A stretch of 64,000 nucleotides of DNA from CALMEH01 sp031409875 (GCA_031409875.1 JANNYB010000083.1:20318-84317), one strand, 5' to 3'; numbered from the stretch's first letter, positions 43,139-52,674 are shown. Numbers and translations are program-made. Notes: generated by a model not told the origin, from the sequence alone.

Positions 43139-43873
43139 ATGCGACGTGATACAACTTCGTGGTTCAGCCACAATTTAGGAATGGATATGCCGCTTGTGGC
43201 GTATGGACACGCGGGTTATCCGCTTTTGATGTTTCCGACGGCGGCGGCGGATTATTTGGAATACGAACGATTTTTGCTGGTCAATGCCATCAAACCTTTT
43301 ATCGAATCGGGACAAATTCGCGCTTATTCGATAAATTCGGTCAATCGTTACAGCTTGTTAAATGACAAGGCTTCGCCGCAATGGAAAGCCGAACTTCTTT
43401 CGCGCTATGACCGCTACATTATGGAAGAAGTTTTGCCGCTGATTCAGATGGAATGCGGCGATGATGCCAAACCTTTGACAACCGGCGCAAGTCTTGGCGC
43501 ATTTCTCGCGGCAAACACATATTTTCGTCATCCAGACAAATTTCGCGGCACGATTGCAATGAGCGGAAGCTACGATATTCGTTCGTATCTGACGAATTAT
43601 TACGACAACAACGTCTATTTCAACAACCCGATTCAATACGTCGGAAATATGAACGACGATTATTTTCTGCCGACTCTGCAAAAAGCCGATTCAATCGTTC
43701 TTGTAACCGGACAAGGCGCGTTTGAAGCACCCGAAAGAAGCCGCGATTTTTCTCGCGTTCTAACAGCAAAAGGCATTCCCCACGTCTGCGACCTCTGGGG
43801 ACACGACGTAAATCACGATTGGGACTGGTGGCGCAAAATGTTGCCGTATTATCTCGGCAGATTTTTGGGTTAA
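43139..43873 (+). CDS. esterase (alpha/beta hydrolase, EsteraseD-like)
   Basis: 244 residues, complete hydrolase fold. The nucleophile is in TTGASLGAFLA (G-x-S-x-G), the acid probably in DSIVLVTGQGAFEAPERS, and the catalytic His in GHDVNHDWDWW. The aromatic start TSWFSHNLGMDMPLVAYGHAGYPLLMFP is shared by a group of putative esterases next to carboxylate-amine ligases. No signal peptide, so it is cytoplasmic. A terminator follows. Confidence 0.82.
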   Translation: MRRDTTSWFSHNLGMDMPLVAYGHAGYPLLMFPTAAADYLEYERFLLVNAIKPFIESGQIRAYSINSVNRYSLLNDKASPQWKAELLSRYDRYIMEEVLPLIQMECGDDAKPLTTGASLGAFLAANTYFRHPDKFRGTIAMSGSYDIRSYLTNYYDNNVYFNNPIQYVGNMNDDYFLPTLQKADSIVLVTGQGAFEAPERSRDFSRVLTAKGIPHVCDLWGHDVNHDWDWWRKMLPYYLGRFLG

Positions 43874-43888
43874 AGATGAATTATTATC

Positions 43889-43936
43889 AAAACAAAGTTT
43901 GCCGCCAATTTGACGGAAAACTTTGTTTGATTTGTT
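43889..43936 (+). terminator. terminator after esterase
   Basis: Stem AAACAAAGTTT / AAACTTTGTTT with an inner CCG/CGG pair, followed by GATTTGTTTT. Confidence 0.65.
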
Positions 43937-43956
43937 TTCAGGCGACAAAATTCGCT

Positions 43957-44226
43957 TTAATCGGGAACACATTCTTCCAATACTGCATCCCAATGTTGTC
44001 CCGCTGGACAAGTTTGACTGTCAAGCAATGATTGATAATCAGCCTTGAAACCATCGGTCAATGTCTGAATTCTGGCTAATACCTTTTCTACGCTGGTTTC
44101 TTCGTCCTTAATAAAGTCCCTAACTCTTTTGGCAGCAACACTCGGAACTGCCGCCAGCGTTTGGTATAAAGCCGCCATTTCCTTACTGTTTGCTATTTGT
44201 TTTTTTTGTTCTTTTGTTAATTCCAT
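43957..44226 (-). CDS. small soluble protein with C-terminal Cys-Cys motif
   Basis: 89 residues from the ATG at 44226, with AAAGGAG six bases upstream; an ATG one codon earlier is also possible. The first 65 residues are helical and charged (MELTKEQKKQIANSKEMAAL). The last 17 are CPAGQHWDAVLEECVPD, a C-x12-C segment with conserved-looking Trp-Asp between. It lies 17 bases behind the kinase gene and is probably cotranscribed. It could be a redox or metal-binding peptide, a kinase substrate, or a leader-core peptide precursor. No family recognised. Confidence 0.6.
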   Translation of the reverse strand: MELTKEQKKQIANSKEMAALYQTLAAVPSVAAKRVRDFIKDEETSVEKVLARIQTLTDGFKADYQSLLDSQTCPAGQHWDAVLEECVPD

Positions 44227-44243
44227 CATATTCTCCTTTATCT

Positions 44244-46556
44244 TTATTTAAAATTCTCGAACACCGAGAATGTGTTTATTTCTTCCTGTTTATCGAAGAA
44301 AACCGTTTTGCCATTGGGCGACCATGCCAAACTTCCGAAAAATAGATGTGTGTTGCCGTTGGCGGTTATTTTTTTCGCGTTGCCGTCAGTTGTCGCGGCA
44401 ATAAAAATATTGTCTTTGTTGTCTTGGCGCGAAGTGTATGCGACCATTTTTCCGTCTGCCGAAAGCCTCATATTTTTAGCGTAGGTGTTTTTGAAAGTTC
44501 CGATAATCCGAGTTTCGCCGCGTGTAACTTGTTGCGGTTTGCGCCCGTTGCGGTCGGTGAGATTGATTTGAGAATGATTGTCCCGAAAAACATTGTAGAG
44601 AATTCTTTCGCCGTCAGAATGCCAACGCGGATTAAACTCAATCTCTTTGTCATTGGTCAAACGGCGCGGCGTTTCGCCTTTTAAAGCCATCAGCCAAATA
44701 TCCATCTGCCCGTCGGTGCTGTCGCTATACGCGGTTTCGGTTTCATCCGGCGAGATGCCGAAATATCTGATATTTTGGCGCGAAGGAGTGAAATTTGTTA
44801 TTTGAGAACTTTCCTGCGTGGCAATGTCGAGCCGAAAAAGATTGCCGTCATACTCGTAAAATATCGTCTTGCCGTCTTTTGACCAATAGTGCGGAAACAG
44901 CACGCCGTTGCCAACGGTTTTGAGCAAAGTTGCCGCGCCGCCCAAAGAAGGACAAATGTAAATGCCCGATTGCCCTTCGCGGAATGACGAAAAAGCAATC
45001 CGCTGGTCATCGGACGACCAAATCGGATTTTGGTTATTCCATTCGTCTTTGGTTACGCGGATGTCTTCGCCGCCGGAAGTTTGTTTGACGTAGATGCTTT
45101 CGCTTTTTCCGTCTTGCACCGAAGAATAGGCAATCATTTTGCCATCGTGCGATGAACTGTAATTTGAAAAGAAACTGTTCGCTCCGGTTTTCCACGAAAC
45201 GAGGCGAACAGGGCGCAATGAGTCAAACGGATTGGAATCATCGAACTTTCTAAACTGTAGGAAATCAATTTTAACTCCAAAAATAAAATATATTATTCCT
45301 AACGCGATAAAAATTGTGAACGCAGACATCCAAAATCTAAAGGTTTTGCCAATCGAATGCTTATTGTCATTAGTTTCTGCTTTTGTAACGGTAAAAGTTT
45401 TCGGCTCTCTGGCGGAAATGTATCGCTCAAAACTTTTCCAAAAATAATAGCGCGGTTTTGAGGTTGTTTGTTTTGTCGGTTCGATTGGAAAAGTAATCTC
45501 AGCGATAGTGGAAAAAATCTCTCCGACACTGCATAAGTCTTTCGTTAAATCTTTCGCCGTTTGATAACGCGCCGTTTCGTTTTTCATTAGACATTTTTGC
45601 ACGATTGGTTTTAATTCAAACGGAATGAGATTTAAATCGGGTTCATCGTTGAGAATGGCGGAGATTGTTTCGGCGTTGCTGTCGTGTTGGAAGGGCGAAA
45701 TTCCGCTTAACATTTCGTAGAGCAGAACGCCGAAACTGAAAATATCGGTGCCGGTATCGAGTTTTTCGCCGCGCAGTTGTTCGGGCGACATATACGGCAC
45801 AGTTCCTATAATCGCGCCGGAACTGCTCAGTTTGTTTGTCGCTTTTTCGTCCGTTTCGACTTCGATAATTTTCGCCAAACCAAAATCTAAAACCTTTAAT
45901 TGACCTTTGTTATTGACGATAATATTTGCCGGTTTGATGTCGCGGTGAATGATGTTTTGCAAATGCGCTTCTTCCAATGCGGCGGCGATTTGCAATGCGA
46001 AATCACGCGATTTTTCCGCGCTCAGACGCTCTTTCGTGAGAATGTCGGCGAGCGTTTCGCCGCTCACAAATTGCATCACGATAAAACTGTAATCTTCGGT
46101 TTCGGAGATTTCATAAATCGCGCAAATATTCGGATGATCGAGTTTGGCAACCGCTCGCGCCTCACGCAAAAGACGTTGTTTCGCCTTTTCGTCCCACGAC
46201 AAATTTTCGCGCAAAATCTTGAGCGCAACGCGCCGTTGAAGCTCCAAATCCTGCGCCAGATAAACATTGCCCATTCCGCCCGCGCCGATTTTTCTGATAA
46301 TTTCGTAATGACCGAGAATCTGATTTTCGTTAAATTGACGACTTTCCGGCGCAACCTTTTCGGTAATTTTCCCGATGGCGGGCGTTTCCATAAAACTTTC
46401 CGCACTGTCAAACGAAGCCAGAAGCGATTCAACTTCGCCGCGCAATTTTTTATCATCACGACAAACGCGGTCGAGAAATTCCGGGCGCATTTCAGGCGTT
46501 TGCCGCAAAGCATCGGCAAAAATCTCTTTCACCTGTTGCCAGTTTTCGTGCGCCAT
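44244..46556 (-). CDS. Ser/Thr protein kinase with TolB-like propeller
   Basis: 770 residues. After 80 N-terminal residues the kinase domain starts YEIIRKIGAGGMGNVYLAQD (Gly-rich loop), with VALKIL (ATP Lys), HRDIKPANI (catalytic loop), and DFGLAKI. One membrane helix near 408-430 is followed by a WD40/TolB-type beta propeller with repeats such as PIWSSDDQRIAFSSFREG, HYWSKDGKTIFYEYDG and PRWHSDGERILYNVFRD. This PknB-plus-propeller layout is common in Acidobacteriota. It is preceded by a co-oriented ECF sigma gene and followed by a small Cys-containing protein. Confidence 0.93.
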   Translation of the reverse strand: MAHENWQQVKEIFADALRQTPEMRPEFLDRVCRDDKKLRGEVESLLASFDSAESFMETPAIGKITEKVAPESRQFNENQILGHYEIIRKIGAGGMGNVYLAQDLELQRRVALKILRENLSWDEKAKQRLLREARAVAKLDHPNICAIYEISETEDYSFIVMQFVSGETLADILTKERLSAEKSRDFALQIAAALEEAHLQNIIHRDIKPANIIVNNKGQLKVLDFGLAKIIEVETDEKATNKLSSSGAIIGTVPYMSPEQLRGEKLDTGTDIFSFGVLLYEMLSGISPFQHDSNAETISAILNDEPDLNLIPFELKPIVQKCLMKNETARYQTAKDLTKDLCSVGEIFSTIAEITFPIEPTKQTTSKPRYYFWKSFERYISAREPKTFTVTKAETNDNKHSIGKTFRFWMSAFTIFIALGIIYFIFGVKIDFLQFRKFDDSNPFDSLRPVRLVSWKTGANSFFSNYSSSHDGKMIAYSSVQDGKSESIYVKQTSGGEDIRVTKDEWNNQNPIWSSDDQRIAFSSFREGQSGIYICPSLGGAATLLKTVGNGVLFPHYWSKDGKTIFYEYDGNLFRLDIATQESSQITNFTPSRQNIRYFGISPDETETAYSDSTDGQMDIWLMALKGETPRRLTNDKEIEFNPRWHSDGERILYNVFRDNHSQINLTDRNGRKPQQVTRGETRIIGTFKNTYAKNMRLSADGKMVAYTSRQDNKDNIFIAATTDGNAKKITANGNTHLFFGSLAWSPNGKTVFFDKQEEINTFSVFENFK

Positions 46557-46882
46557 ATTTCAACTCCATCGAACAAAATAAACCTATCAACTATTAACGC
46601 GACATTTTCGGGAAAACCGTTCAAAAAAAGTAAGGCTTTATGAATTGCCACTAGCTTCAGCTAGTGGATAGCTTTGAAAAAACTAAGCGGCTTTAGCCGA
46701 ATATCTGTAAAAAATAAAATCCTTATCGCTTTAGCGCAATTTGGGCTAAAGCCAAGCGGAATTCTTATTATTTTTCCTATTCGGCTAAAACCTCGTTTCT
46801 TCTTTCCGCTGTCCACTAGCTGAAGCTAGTGGCAATTTATCGGAGGATTTCAATCAATCTGCTTTTCATTACTTCCAAAAAG
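46557..46882. other. 326-base gap with class C repeat
   Basis: Between the ECF sigma and kinase genes. 46643-46837 is an inverted repeat; the rest holds no gene. The kinase start has no strong Shine-Dalgarno (GTTGAAAT). Confidence 0.6.
46643..46837. repeat. class C inverted repeat
   Basis: Outer arms ATTGCCACTAGCTTCAGCTA and TAGCTGAAGCTAGTGGCAAT; inside, AAGCGGCTTTAGCCGAAT pairs with ATTCGGCTAAAACC and CGCTTTAGCG forms its own stem. Confidence 0.85.
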
Positions 46883-47443
46883 TCATCGTGTCAATTCACG
46901 ATGAAGCCAAGCCTTTGCCAAACTCCAGTCGTTGGCGACGGTCGTGCGCGAGATTTTCAATGCGGCGGCAGTTTCTTCGAGCGTCAAGCCGCTGAAATAG
47001 CGCAATTCGACAATTTGGCATTGTTGCACGTCAATTTCCGCCAAACGATTTAGGGCTTCGTCGAGCGCGATTAAATCAATGGTTTTTTCGTCTGAAACAA
47101 CGAGTAAGGCTTCATCGAGCGGCAAATCTTCCTTCGAGCCGCCGCGTTTTTCGCGGTGTCTCGTGCGGGCATGGTCAACCAAAATCCGCTGCATCATATT
47201 CGCGGCAACGGCGAAAAAATGCGTTCGGCTTTCCCAATTTACATTTTGGTCAATCAATTTCAGATAGGCTTCGTGGATTAAAGCGGTAGTTTGAAGTGTG
47301 TGATTTTGGCGTTCACGGCGCAAATATCTCCGCGCTTGTTTATGCAGTTCGTCATAAACAAGCGGCATCAATTCTTCCAATGCTTCGCGGTCGCCGTCGC
47401 TCCATTCGCGCAACATTCGCGTAATTTTATGTGTTTGCGCCAT
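46883..47443 (-). CDS. ECF sigma factor, acidobacterial/planctomycete type
   Basis: 186 residues. It has the group's signature start (MLREWSDGDREALEELMPLVYDELHKQARRYLRRE in parts), the insert LQTTALIHEAYLKLIDQ, SRTHFFAVAANMMQRILVDHAR, and region 4 YFSGLTLEETAAALKISRTTVANDWSLAKAWL. These factors usually sit beside Ser/Thr kinases, as here. No anti-sigma gene follows, so the kinase is the likely controller. Confidence 0.9.
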   Translation of the reverse strand: MAQTHKITRMLREWSDGDREALEELMPLVYDELHKQARRYLRRERQNHTLQTTALIHEAYLKLIDQNVNWESRTHFFAVAANMMQRILVDHARTRHREKRGGSKEDLPLDEALLVVSDEKTIDLIALDEALNRLAEIDVQQCQIVELRYFSGLTLEETAAALKISRTTVANDWSLAKAWLHRELTR

Positions 47444-47445
47444 AA

Positions 47446-47760
47446 AATCTCACACCTGATTTTTACTTACTTGCGGCGCAACTTAATCCGAATTACGCCG
47501 AAACTTTTGTGCAGTCGGGTTATGCCTTGAGCCGTCAGAAAAAATACGCCGCCGCAATTAAACAAATGGAGAAAGCCGTCAATCTGCAACCAAACGATGC
47601 GGAGGCACAATTTTTTCTCGGACAGCTTTATTTTGTCGCCGGCAATAAAGATTCGGCATTGGCGCAATATCGCAAAATCACTCTGCTTGATTCGCAGTTG
47701 GCGGAAAAATTATACGCCGTTATTTACGGCAAAATGCTCGTTACAGTGAACGAAAAATAG
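47446..47760 (+). pseudogene. 5'-truncated TPR protein
   Basis: An open frame without a convincing start reads two TPR units: LAAQLNPNYAETFVQSGYAL and AIKQMEKAVNLQPNDAEAQF, then FFLGQLYFVAGNKDSALAQY. It begins at the sigma-factor start on the other strand. A GTG at 47509 could start an 83-residue product, but it would cut into the first TPR. Best read as the 3' remnant of a longer TPR gene. Confidence 0.6.
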
Positions 47761-47767
47761 GAGAAAT

Positions 47768-48352
47768 ATGAAACACAAAATATATGCAGCGATTTATCTT
47801 TTTATCGCAATTTTAGTGTGCGGTTTGACAGCGATTCAAACCAACGCCGCGCCCGGCGATTTGGATTTGACGTTTGGCAACGGCGGCAAGGTTTATATCT
47901 GTGATGCTGTTCCGCTTCCGACGCGGGTGAGAGTTCAGCCGGACGGGAAAGTTGTAACCGTTGCTTATTCTTACTTAGACGGGGAATCATATATTTCGCG
48001 GCGCAATGCAGATGGAACAGGCGATAGCACATTTGGAAATGCTCCGTTTGGCTATGTAGGTTTGGTTTATTTTAATGATTATGGCGGCTTGCGTATTTTG
48101 GTTCAAGATTTTGTTCTTCTGTCTGACGGAAAAATACTTACCGTCGGATATTGGTCTCCCATAACCGGCAAAAAACATCTTTCGCTTTTTCGATTTAATT
48201 CAAATGGCACGCCCGATAGTAGTTTCGGAACTAACGGTCGGGTAAGTTTTACGGATGAGTCATTAGTTTTTGGCGAACGAATTGCGGTTCAATCGGATGG
48301 TAAAATTATCGCCGCCGGACGCATATCTGTTGCCGATAATAATAACGAGTAA
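47768..48352 (+). CDS. delta-60 repeat protein, probably truncated
   Basis: 194 residues. A signal peptide (AAIYLFIAILVCGLTAIQTNA) leads into delta-60 repeats: PGDLDLTFGNGGKV, VRVQPDGKVVTVAY, FRFNSNGTPDSSFGTNGRV and AVQSDGKIIAAGR. Such proteins are surface beta propellers that normally have seven or more repeats; here the frame stops after about three, in DNNNE, where unrelated sequence begins. AGGAG precedes the ATG. Likely cut short by a deletion. Confidence 0.75.
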   Translation: MKHKIYAAIYLFIAILVCGLTAIQTNAAPGDLDLTFGNGGKVYICDAVPLPTRVRVQPDGKVVTVAYSYLDGESYISRRNADGTGDSTFGNAPFGYVGLVYFNDYGGLRILVQDFVLLSDGKILTVGYWSPITGKKHLSLFRFNSNGTPDSSFGTNGRVSFTDESLVFGERIAVQSDGKIIAAGRISVADNNNE

Positions 48353-48456
48353 TGGCGCAACAAAAAGTTAAAGAAAGCAAATGATTAGACATTTGTAGAA
48401 GATGTGAGTTATCAAGAGCCAAAAAGTCGGGAATATGGAGTCAATTTATGTGAAAG
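48353..48456 (+). pseudogene. fragment with Cys-x2-Cys
   Basis: Between the truncated delta-60 gene and the haloperoxidase remnant. One frame reads TFVEDVSYQEPKSREYG followed by NLCESCLEKQ after an in-frame stop, which looks like the end of a small zinc-binding protein. Too short to name. Confidence 0.3.
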
Positions 48457-48780
48457 TTGTTTAGAGAAACAGCGCTCGTTAATTCCGCGCCGTATCCGAC
48501 TTATTCTTCAAACGCTTCGGCGGCAAGTTCGTCTTTGGCAACAATGATGACGCTTTATTTCGGGCGCGACGACATTGCATTCCAAGTAAATTTCGGCGGC
48601 ACGCCAAACGTCATTCGCAATTATCCGAGCTTTACGACTCTGACAAACGAAGTTGCCTTGAGCCGTGTCTATGCCGGAATCCATTTCCGCGCCGACATCA
48701 ACGCCGGACAATCTATCGGAAAAAATGTAGCAAATTATGTGTTCTTGAAATATTTGCGCCCGCGCAAGTGCGAGTTTTAG
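48457..48780 (+). pseudogene. C-terminal remnant of vanadium haloperoxidase/PAP2-like protein
   Basis: About 107 codons starting at a TTG with no ribosome binding site. They read YPSFTTLTNEVALSRVYAGI and HFRADINAGQSIGKNVANYV, the last part of a vanadium-dependent haloperoxidase (the S-R-x-Y-A-G-I-H-F block holds active-site residues). The N-terminal 300 or more residues are missing. Together with its two left neighbours it marks a zone of gene loss. Confidence 0.65.
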
Positions 48781-48868
48781 AAAGCGAGAAAGTGAGAAAA
48801 TGAGAAGGGGAGATTGTCGCATAGACTTAAAATCTCCCCTTCTCATTTTCTCACTTTCTCACTTTCTT
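48781..48868. repeat. class A palindrome, GAGAAAGT/GAGAAAAT units
   Basis: AAAGCGAGAAAGTGAGAAAA pairs with TTTTCTCACTTTCTCACTTT; also AGAAGGGGAGATT with AATCTCCCCTTCT. Between the haloperoxidase remnant and pbp1A. Confidence 0.85.
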
Positions 48869-48869
48869 C

Positions 48870-51464
48870 CTAATTATCCCCGCCGCCTTTTTTACCTTTG
48901 CGCGTTGTGCCGGCGGGTTTTTCCTGCACTTCGGGCTTTTTGGTCGGCGTATTGTTTGGAACGGGTTTGGTCGGCGTGTCGTTGCGCGGCACCGGAGTCG
49001 AATTGTTTTGCGGTTTGACGCTCGTGTCGTTGCCGCCTTCGCCGGTGTCCGTATCGGTTGATTCGGTTTTCGTTGAAGTCGTCGTGCCGCCGCCCGATGT
49101 CGGTTTGCGGCGCGTGGTCGGCGTGAACGTAATTCCCGTAGTTTTGCCTTTGTCATCGGCAGTTTCTAGTTTTTCTTGTTCTTCGCGTTTATTACGCTCG
49201 ATCAGAGATTTAATGTCCGAAGGAATCGGCGGCGGGTCTTCAAATGTTTCGCGTTTTTTGTCCTTCATAAACGGCACCATAAACGCATTGAAATAAGGAA
49301 CTGCGCCGTGTCCGCCGGTCATTCCTTTGCCGAGCGATTCTTTGCGAAGCGGATTTCCCATCCAAATTCCGGTAACGTAAGTCGGTGTATAACCGATAAA
49401 CCAAACGTCGGTTTCATCGTTGACCGTGCCGGTTTTTCCTGCCAACGGATGTCCGCCCGCGCTCGCGCTCGAAGCCGTTCCGCCGCCGCGTGTTACGCCT
49501 TGCATCATTTCAACCATCGTCAGCGCAACATAATCACTGGTTACGCGATAAGTTGTTTTTTGCCATTCTTCGAGAAGGCTGCCATCGCGGTTCATAACTT
49601 TGCGAATCAAATGCGGCTGAACGCGCATTCCTTTATTCGGGAAAACCGAATAAGCCGAAACCATTTCAATCAGAGAAGCCTCAGACGCGCCAAGTGCAGA
49701 AGGCAAACTCGGTGCCATCGGATTCGTAATGCCGAAACGCCGCACCATTTGCGCTCCGGCTTGGATGCCGACTTGGTCGAGCAGATGAACAGCCGCGATG
49801 TTATAAGATTTTGCCAAAGCGATTTTCATCGGAACATTGCCGTGCGATTTCGAGCCGCCGTAATTGCTCGGCGACCAGCCGCCGCGTTTAATCGGCGCAC
49901 CGCTGACGATTGAATTCGGTGTCATTCCATTTTCAACCGCCGCCGTATAAACAAACGGTTTGTAGCACGAACCCGTCTGGCGAAGTCCTTGCGTGGCGTT
50001 GTTAAATTTGCTGGTATGAAAATCGTAGCCACCGACAAGCGCGACAACTTCGCCCGTGTGCGAGTTTATCGAAACAATCGAGGCTTGCACTTCTGGCACT
50101 TGCGAAAGTGTTCCCGAAACGGTTTTCTTTTCGTTATCAACATTGCTGATTAAAAATTCAGCTAAATCGCCGACTTTGAACTCATTTGCCGGAGATTTTC
50201 CGCTTCTGCCCATATCTTTGCCGGTGATGATCGCGTTGTATCTGCCGAAACGAACTTGCGCTCCGTTTCCGTCAATCTTCATTATCAAACCTTTGATATA
50301 CTCGCCTTTTTCGTAAGAGTCGCCATACCAATCGGCGTGTTTGTAATTATTCAAAATTCGCTGAACATCTTTTTCAACCGTTACGGGTTCGTTATTATTA
50401 TCGAGCAAAACGGTTAGATATTCCGAACGCCACGCTTTGCCGTTGTCGTATCGGCGCAAGCCTTCACGGACAGATTTCGTGGCAAGTTTTTGGGCTTCGA
50501 CATTGATTGTCGTATAAACTTGCAAACCGCCTTGCGCGACGCGCGTCGTATATTTATCTTCTAAATATTTGCGGACTTCTTCGACCGGATAATCCCACGG
50601 CGTTGATTTCGGTTGAGATTGATAATAAGCCGTGTCATTTAATTTAATCGGCTTGGCTTTGGCGGCATCAATGTCGGATTGTGTATATCTTTCGGGGAAA
50701 AATCTGCCCATTTGGTCAAGCACCGTGTTGCGGCGGTCTAAAGCCTTTTCCATATTTCGCGTCGGCGAATATTCGGGCGATTTCGGAATCGCGGCTAAAA
50801 GCGCGGATTCTTCTAAACTCAAATCTTTCAAGGATTTACCGAAATAAGTTCGCGCACCTGCTTCAAAACCGTAAGAACCTGCGCCGAGAAAGACGTAGTT
50901 CATATACATTTCGAGAATTTGCCGTTTCGTGTAAAGCCGTTCGATTTCGAGAGCCATTGCCCATTCGCTGAATTTGCGCGAAAAGGTTTGGTCTTTGGTC
51001 AAAAAGAGATTTTTTGCCAATTGCTGTGTAATTGTTGATGCGCCTTGCGTTTTGCCTTCGGTGAGGTTTGTGAAAGCCGCGCCGCCGATACGGTAATAAT
51101 CCAAACCATTGTGTTTATAAAAACGCGAATCTTCGATTGCCAGAAGTGCGTCTTCGACATTTTGCGGAATATCGGATTCTTTAATCGGAATGCGTTTTTC
51201 AATAGCAAATTCGGCTAAAACCGTTTCGCCGTCGTCGGCATAAATCGTCGTAACCTGCGGCGGACGATAAGTTGCAAGTGCGGAAACTTCCGTCGCAAAG
51301 CGCGAATTATTCAAATAATATGAACCTAAAACACCCGTCAAACCTCCGGCGGCAATCGCCAAAAGCAAAGCCGTCGGCAACCACAAAAATCGCCAAAGAC
51401 TTTTTTTCTTAACACTTACGGATTTAACTTCTTTCGATACGATATTCTCAAATTCTTTCGCCAT
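48870..51464 (-). CDS. mrcA: penicillin-binding protein 1A (transglycosylase/transpeptidase)
   Basis: 864 residues. One membrane helix at residues 25-45; GT51 transglycosylase with ALLAIEDSRFYKHNGLD, GASTITQQLAKNLFL and KRQILEMYMNYVFLGAGSYG; transpeptidase with the serine in TGSCYKPFVYTAA (S-x2-K), SYN in AKSYNIAA, and KTGT in LAGKTGTVND. The last 100 residues are low-complexity Thr/Pro/Lys. The ATG at 51464 is chosen because codons upstream come from a GGGATTT palindrome. Last gene of the rod-shape cluster. Confidence 0.95.
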   Translation of the reverse strand: MAKEFENIVSKEVKSVSVKKKSLWRFLWLPTALLLAIAAGGLTGVLGSYYLNNSRFATEVSALATYRPPQVTTIYADDGETVLAEFAIEKRIPIKESDIPQNVEDALLAIEDSRFYKHNGLDYYRIGGAAFTNLTEGKTQGASTITQQLAKNLFLTKDQTFSRKFSEWAMALEIERLYTKRQILEMYMNYVFLGAGSYGFEAGARTYFGKSLKDLSLEESALLAAIPKSPEYSPTRNMEKALDRRNTVLDQMGRFFPERYTQSDIDAAKAKPIKLNDTAYYQSQPKSTPWDYPVEEVRKYLEDKYTTRVAQGGLQVYTTINVEAQKLATKSVREGLRRYDNGKAWRSEYLTVLLDNNNEPVTVEKDVQRILNNYKHADWYGDSYEKGEYIKGLIMKIDGNGAQVRFGRYNAIITGKDMGRSGKSPANEFKVGDLAEFLISNVDNEKKTVSGTLSQVPEVQASIVSINSHTGEVVALVGGYDFHTSKFNNATQGLRQTGSCYKPFVYTAAVENGMTPNSIVSGAPIKRGGWSPSNYGGSKSHGNVPMKIALAKSYNIAAVHLLDQVGIQAGAQMVRRFGITNPMAPSLPSALGASEASLIEMVSAYSVFPNKGMRVQPHLIRKVMNRDGSLLEEWQKTTYRVTSDYVALTMVEMMQGVTRGGGTASSASAGGHPLAGKTGTVNDETDVWFIGYTPTYVTGIWMGNPLRKESLGKGMTGGHGAVPYFNAFMVPFMKDKKRETFEDPPPIPSDIKSLIERNKREEQEKLETADDKGKTTGITFTPTTRRKPTSGGGTTTSTKTESTDTDTGEGGNDTSVKPQNNSTPVPRNDTPTKPVPNNTPTKKPEVQEKPAGTTRKGKKGGGDN

Positions 51465-51471
51465 AATTTTT

Positions 51472-51543
51472 ATTTGGGATTTGGGATTTGGGATTTGGGA
51501 TTTTTTCATTCAATCCGCAATCCCAAATCCCAAATCCGAAATT
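51472..51543. repeat. class A palindrome, GGGATTT units
   Basis: Four GGGATTT units in one arm and AATCCCA units in the other, between rodA and pbp1A. Confidence 0.9.
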
Positions 51544-52664
51544 TAGTTAACAAACCTACGCAATTTTACGCTAATGACAAAGCCGATTGCAATAAAAGTC
51601 GCCAAAATTGCCGAAAGTCCCGCGCTCATTAATGGAAGCGGAACGCCGATGACGGGCAAAAAGCCCAAAACCATTCCGACATTCATAAAAATCTGAAACG
51701 ACATTCCGCCGACAATCGCCATAATCACGAGCATTCCGGCGCGGTCAGGTGCTTGCCGTGCGCCCATTATAAGCCGCGATAAAAGCAGAGCATACGCCAA
51801 AAGTAATGAAATACAGCCGATAAACCCCGTGTTTTCCGCCGTTACTGCAAAGATAAAATCGGTTTGCGGTTCGGGCAAAAATTTCAGCGCGGCTTGCGAA
51901 GTTTCCGTGTCGCCTTTGATGCCGTGCAATCCGCCACGTCCGACGGTGATCATTGATTGAACGGTGTGATAACCGTAACCGCGCGGATCGGCGTTTTCGG
52001 GATCTAAAATGACGTTGACGCGCTCGATTTGATATTGTTTGATTTTTCCCGTCTGAACGCCGATGTAAAATGCCGTCGGCACGAAAATTAATCCGGCAAC
52101 AATCGTGAAAATAACGTAGCGGATTTTGATTGCTGACAAAAACAAAACAGACGCGAGAATCGGGAAATATGTAATCGCCTGTCCCGCGTCCGGTTCGAGC
52201 ATAATCAAACCGACCGGCGCACCCAAAATCGCAAATCCGATAAGAATTTCCTTTAATTTCAAGTCTTCCGATTTTCGCGCTCCGAAATATTTCGCCAACA
52301 TCAAAATCATCGGAACTTTAACAAATTCCGACGGCTGAAATTGTCCGATAAGCGGCAGTTTAAGCCACGCTTGTTGTCCATTAACCCTTACGCCTAAAGG
52401 AGTTAAAACTAAAATAAGAAGTATCAATCCGCCAACATAAAAAATCGGCGCGGAATCAATCAAACGGCGGTAATCGGTAAAGGCAACGACGATCATTGCC
52501 ACGAGCGCGATAAAAAGACCGGGAAAAATCTGCTTGCTCCAAGTGTTCATCTCCGGCTGGGCATTGTAGATTTGCCACACGCCGAAACAGACTATCGCCG
52601 TTGCCAAAATTGCCAGCAAAAAGTCAAAATCTCTAAAATTGCGTCGTTCGATTACTGCTACCAT
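51543..52664 (-). CDS. rodA: rod shape-determining SEDS glycosyltransferase
   Basis: 373 residues with ten membrane helices; peptidoglycan polymerase working with PBP2. Motifs: VRVNGQQAWLKLPLIGQFQPSEFVK, the catalytic Asp region LIMLEPDAGQAITYFPI, GYHTVQSMITVGRGG, EPQTDFIFAVTAENTGF, and PVIGVPLPLMSAGLSAILATF. Stop adjacent to one palindrome (51472-51543); the start is ten bases after another (52675-52741). Confidence 0.96.
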   Translation of the reverse strand: MVAVIERRNFRDFDFLLAILATAIVCFGVWQIYNAQPEMNTWSKQIFPGLFIALVAMIVVAFTDYRRLIDSAPIFYVGGLILLILVLTPLGVRVNGQQAWLKLPLIGQFQPSEFVKVPMILMLAKYFGARKSEDLKLKEILIGFAILGAPVGLIMLEPDAGQAITYFPILASVLFLSAIKIRYVIFTIVAGLIFVPTAFYIGVQTGKIKQYQIERVNVILDPENADPRGYGYHTVQSMITVGRGGLHGIKGDTETSQAALKFLPEPQTDFIFAVTAENTGFIGCISLLLAYALLLSRLIMGARQAPDRAGMLVIMAIVGGMSFQIFMNVGMVLGFLPVIGVPLPLMSAGLSAILATFIAIGFVISVKLRRFVN

Positions 52665-52674
52665 TTTCTTTAAG

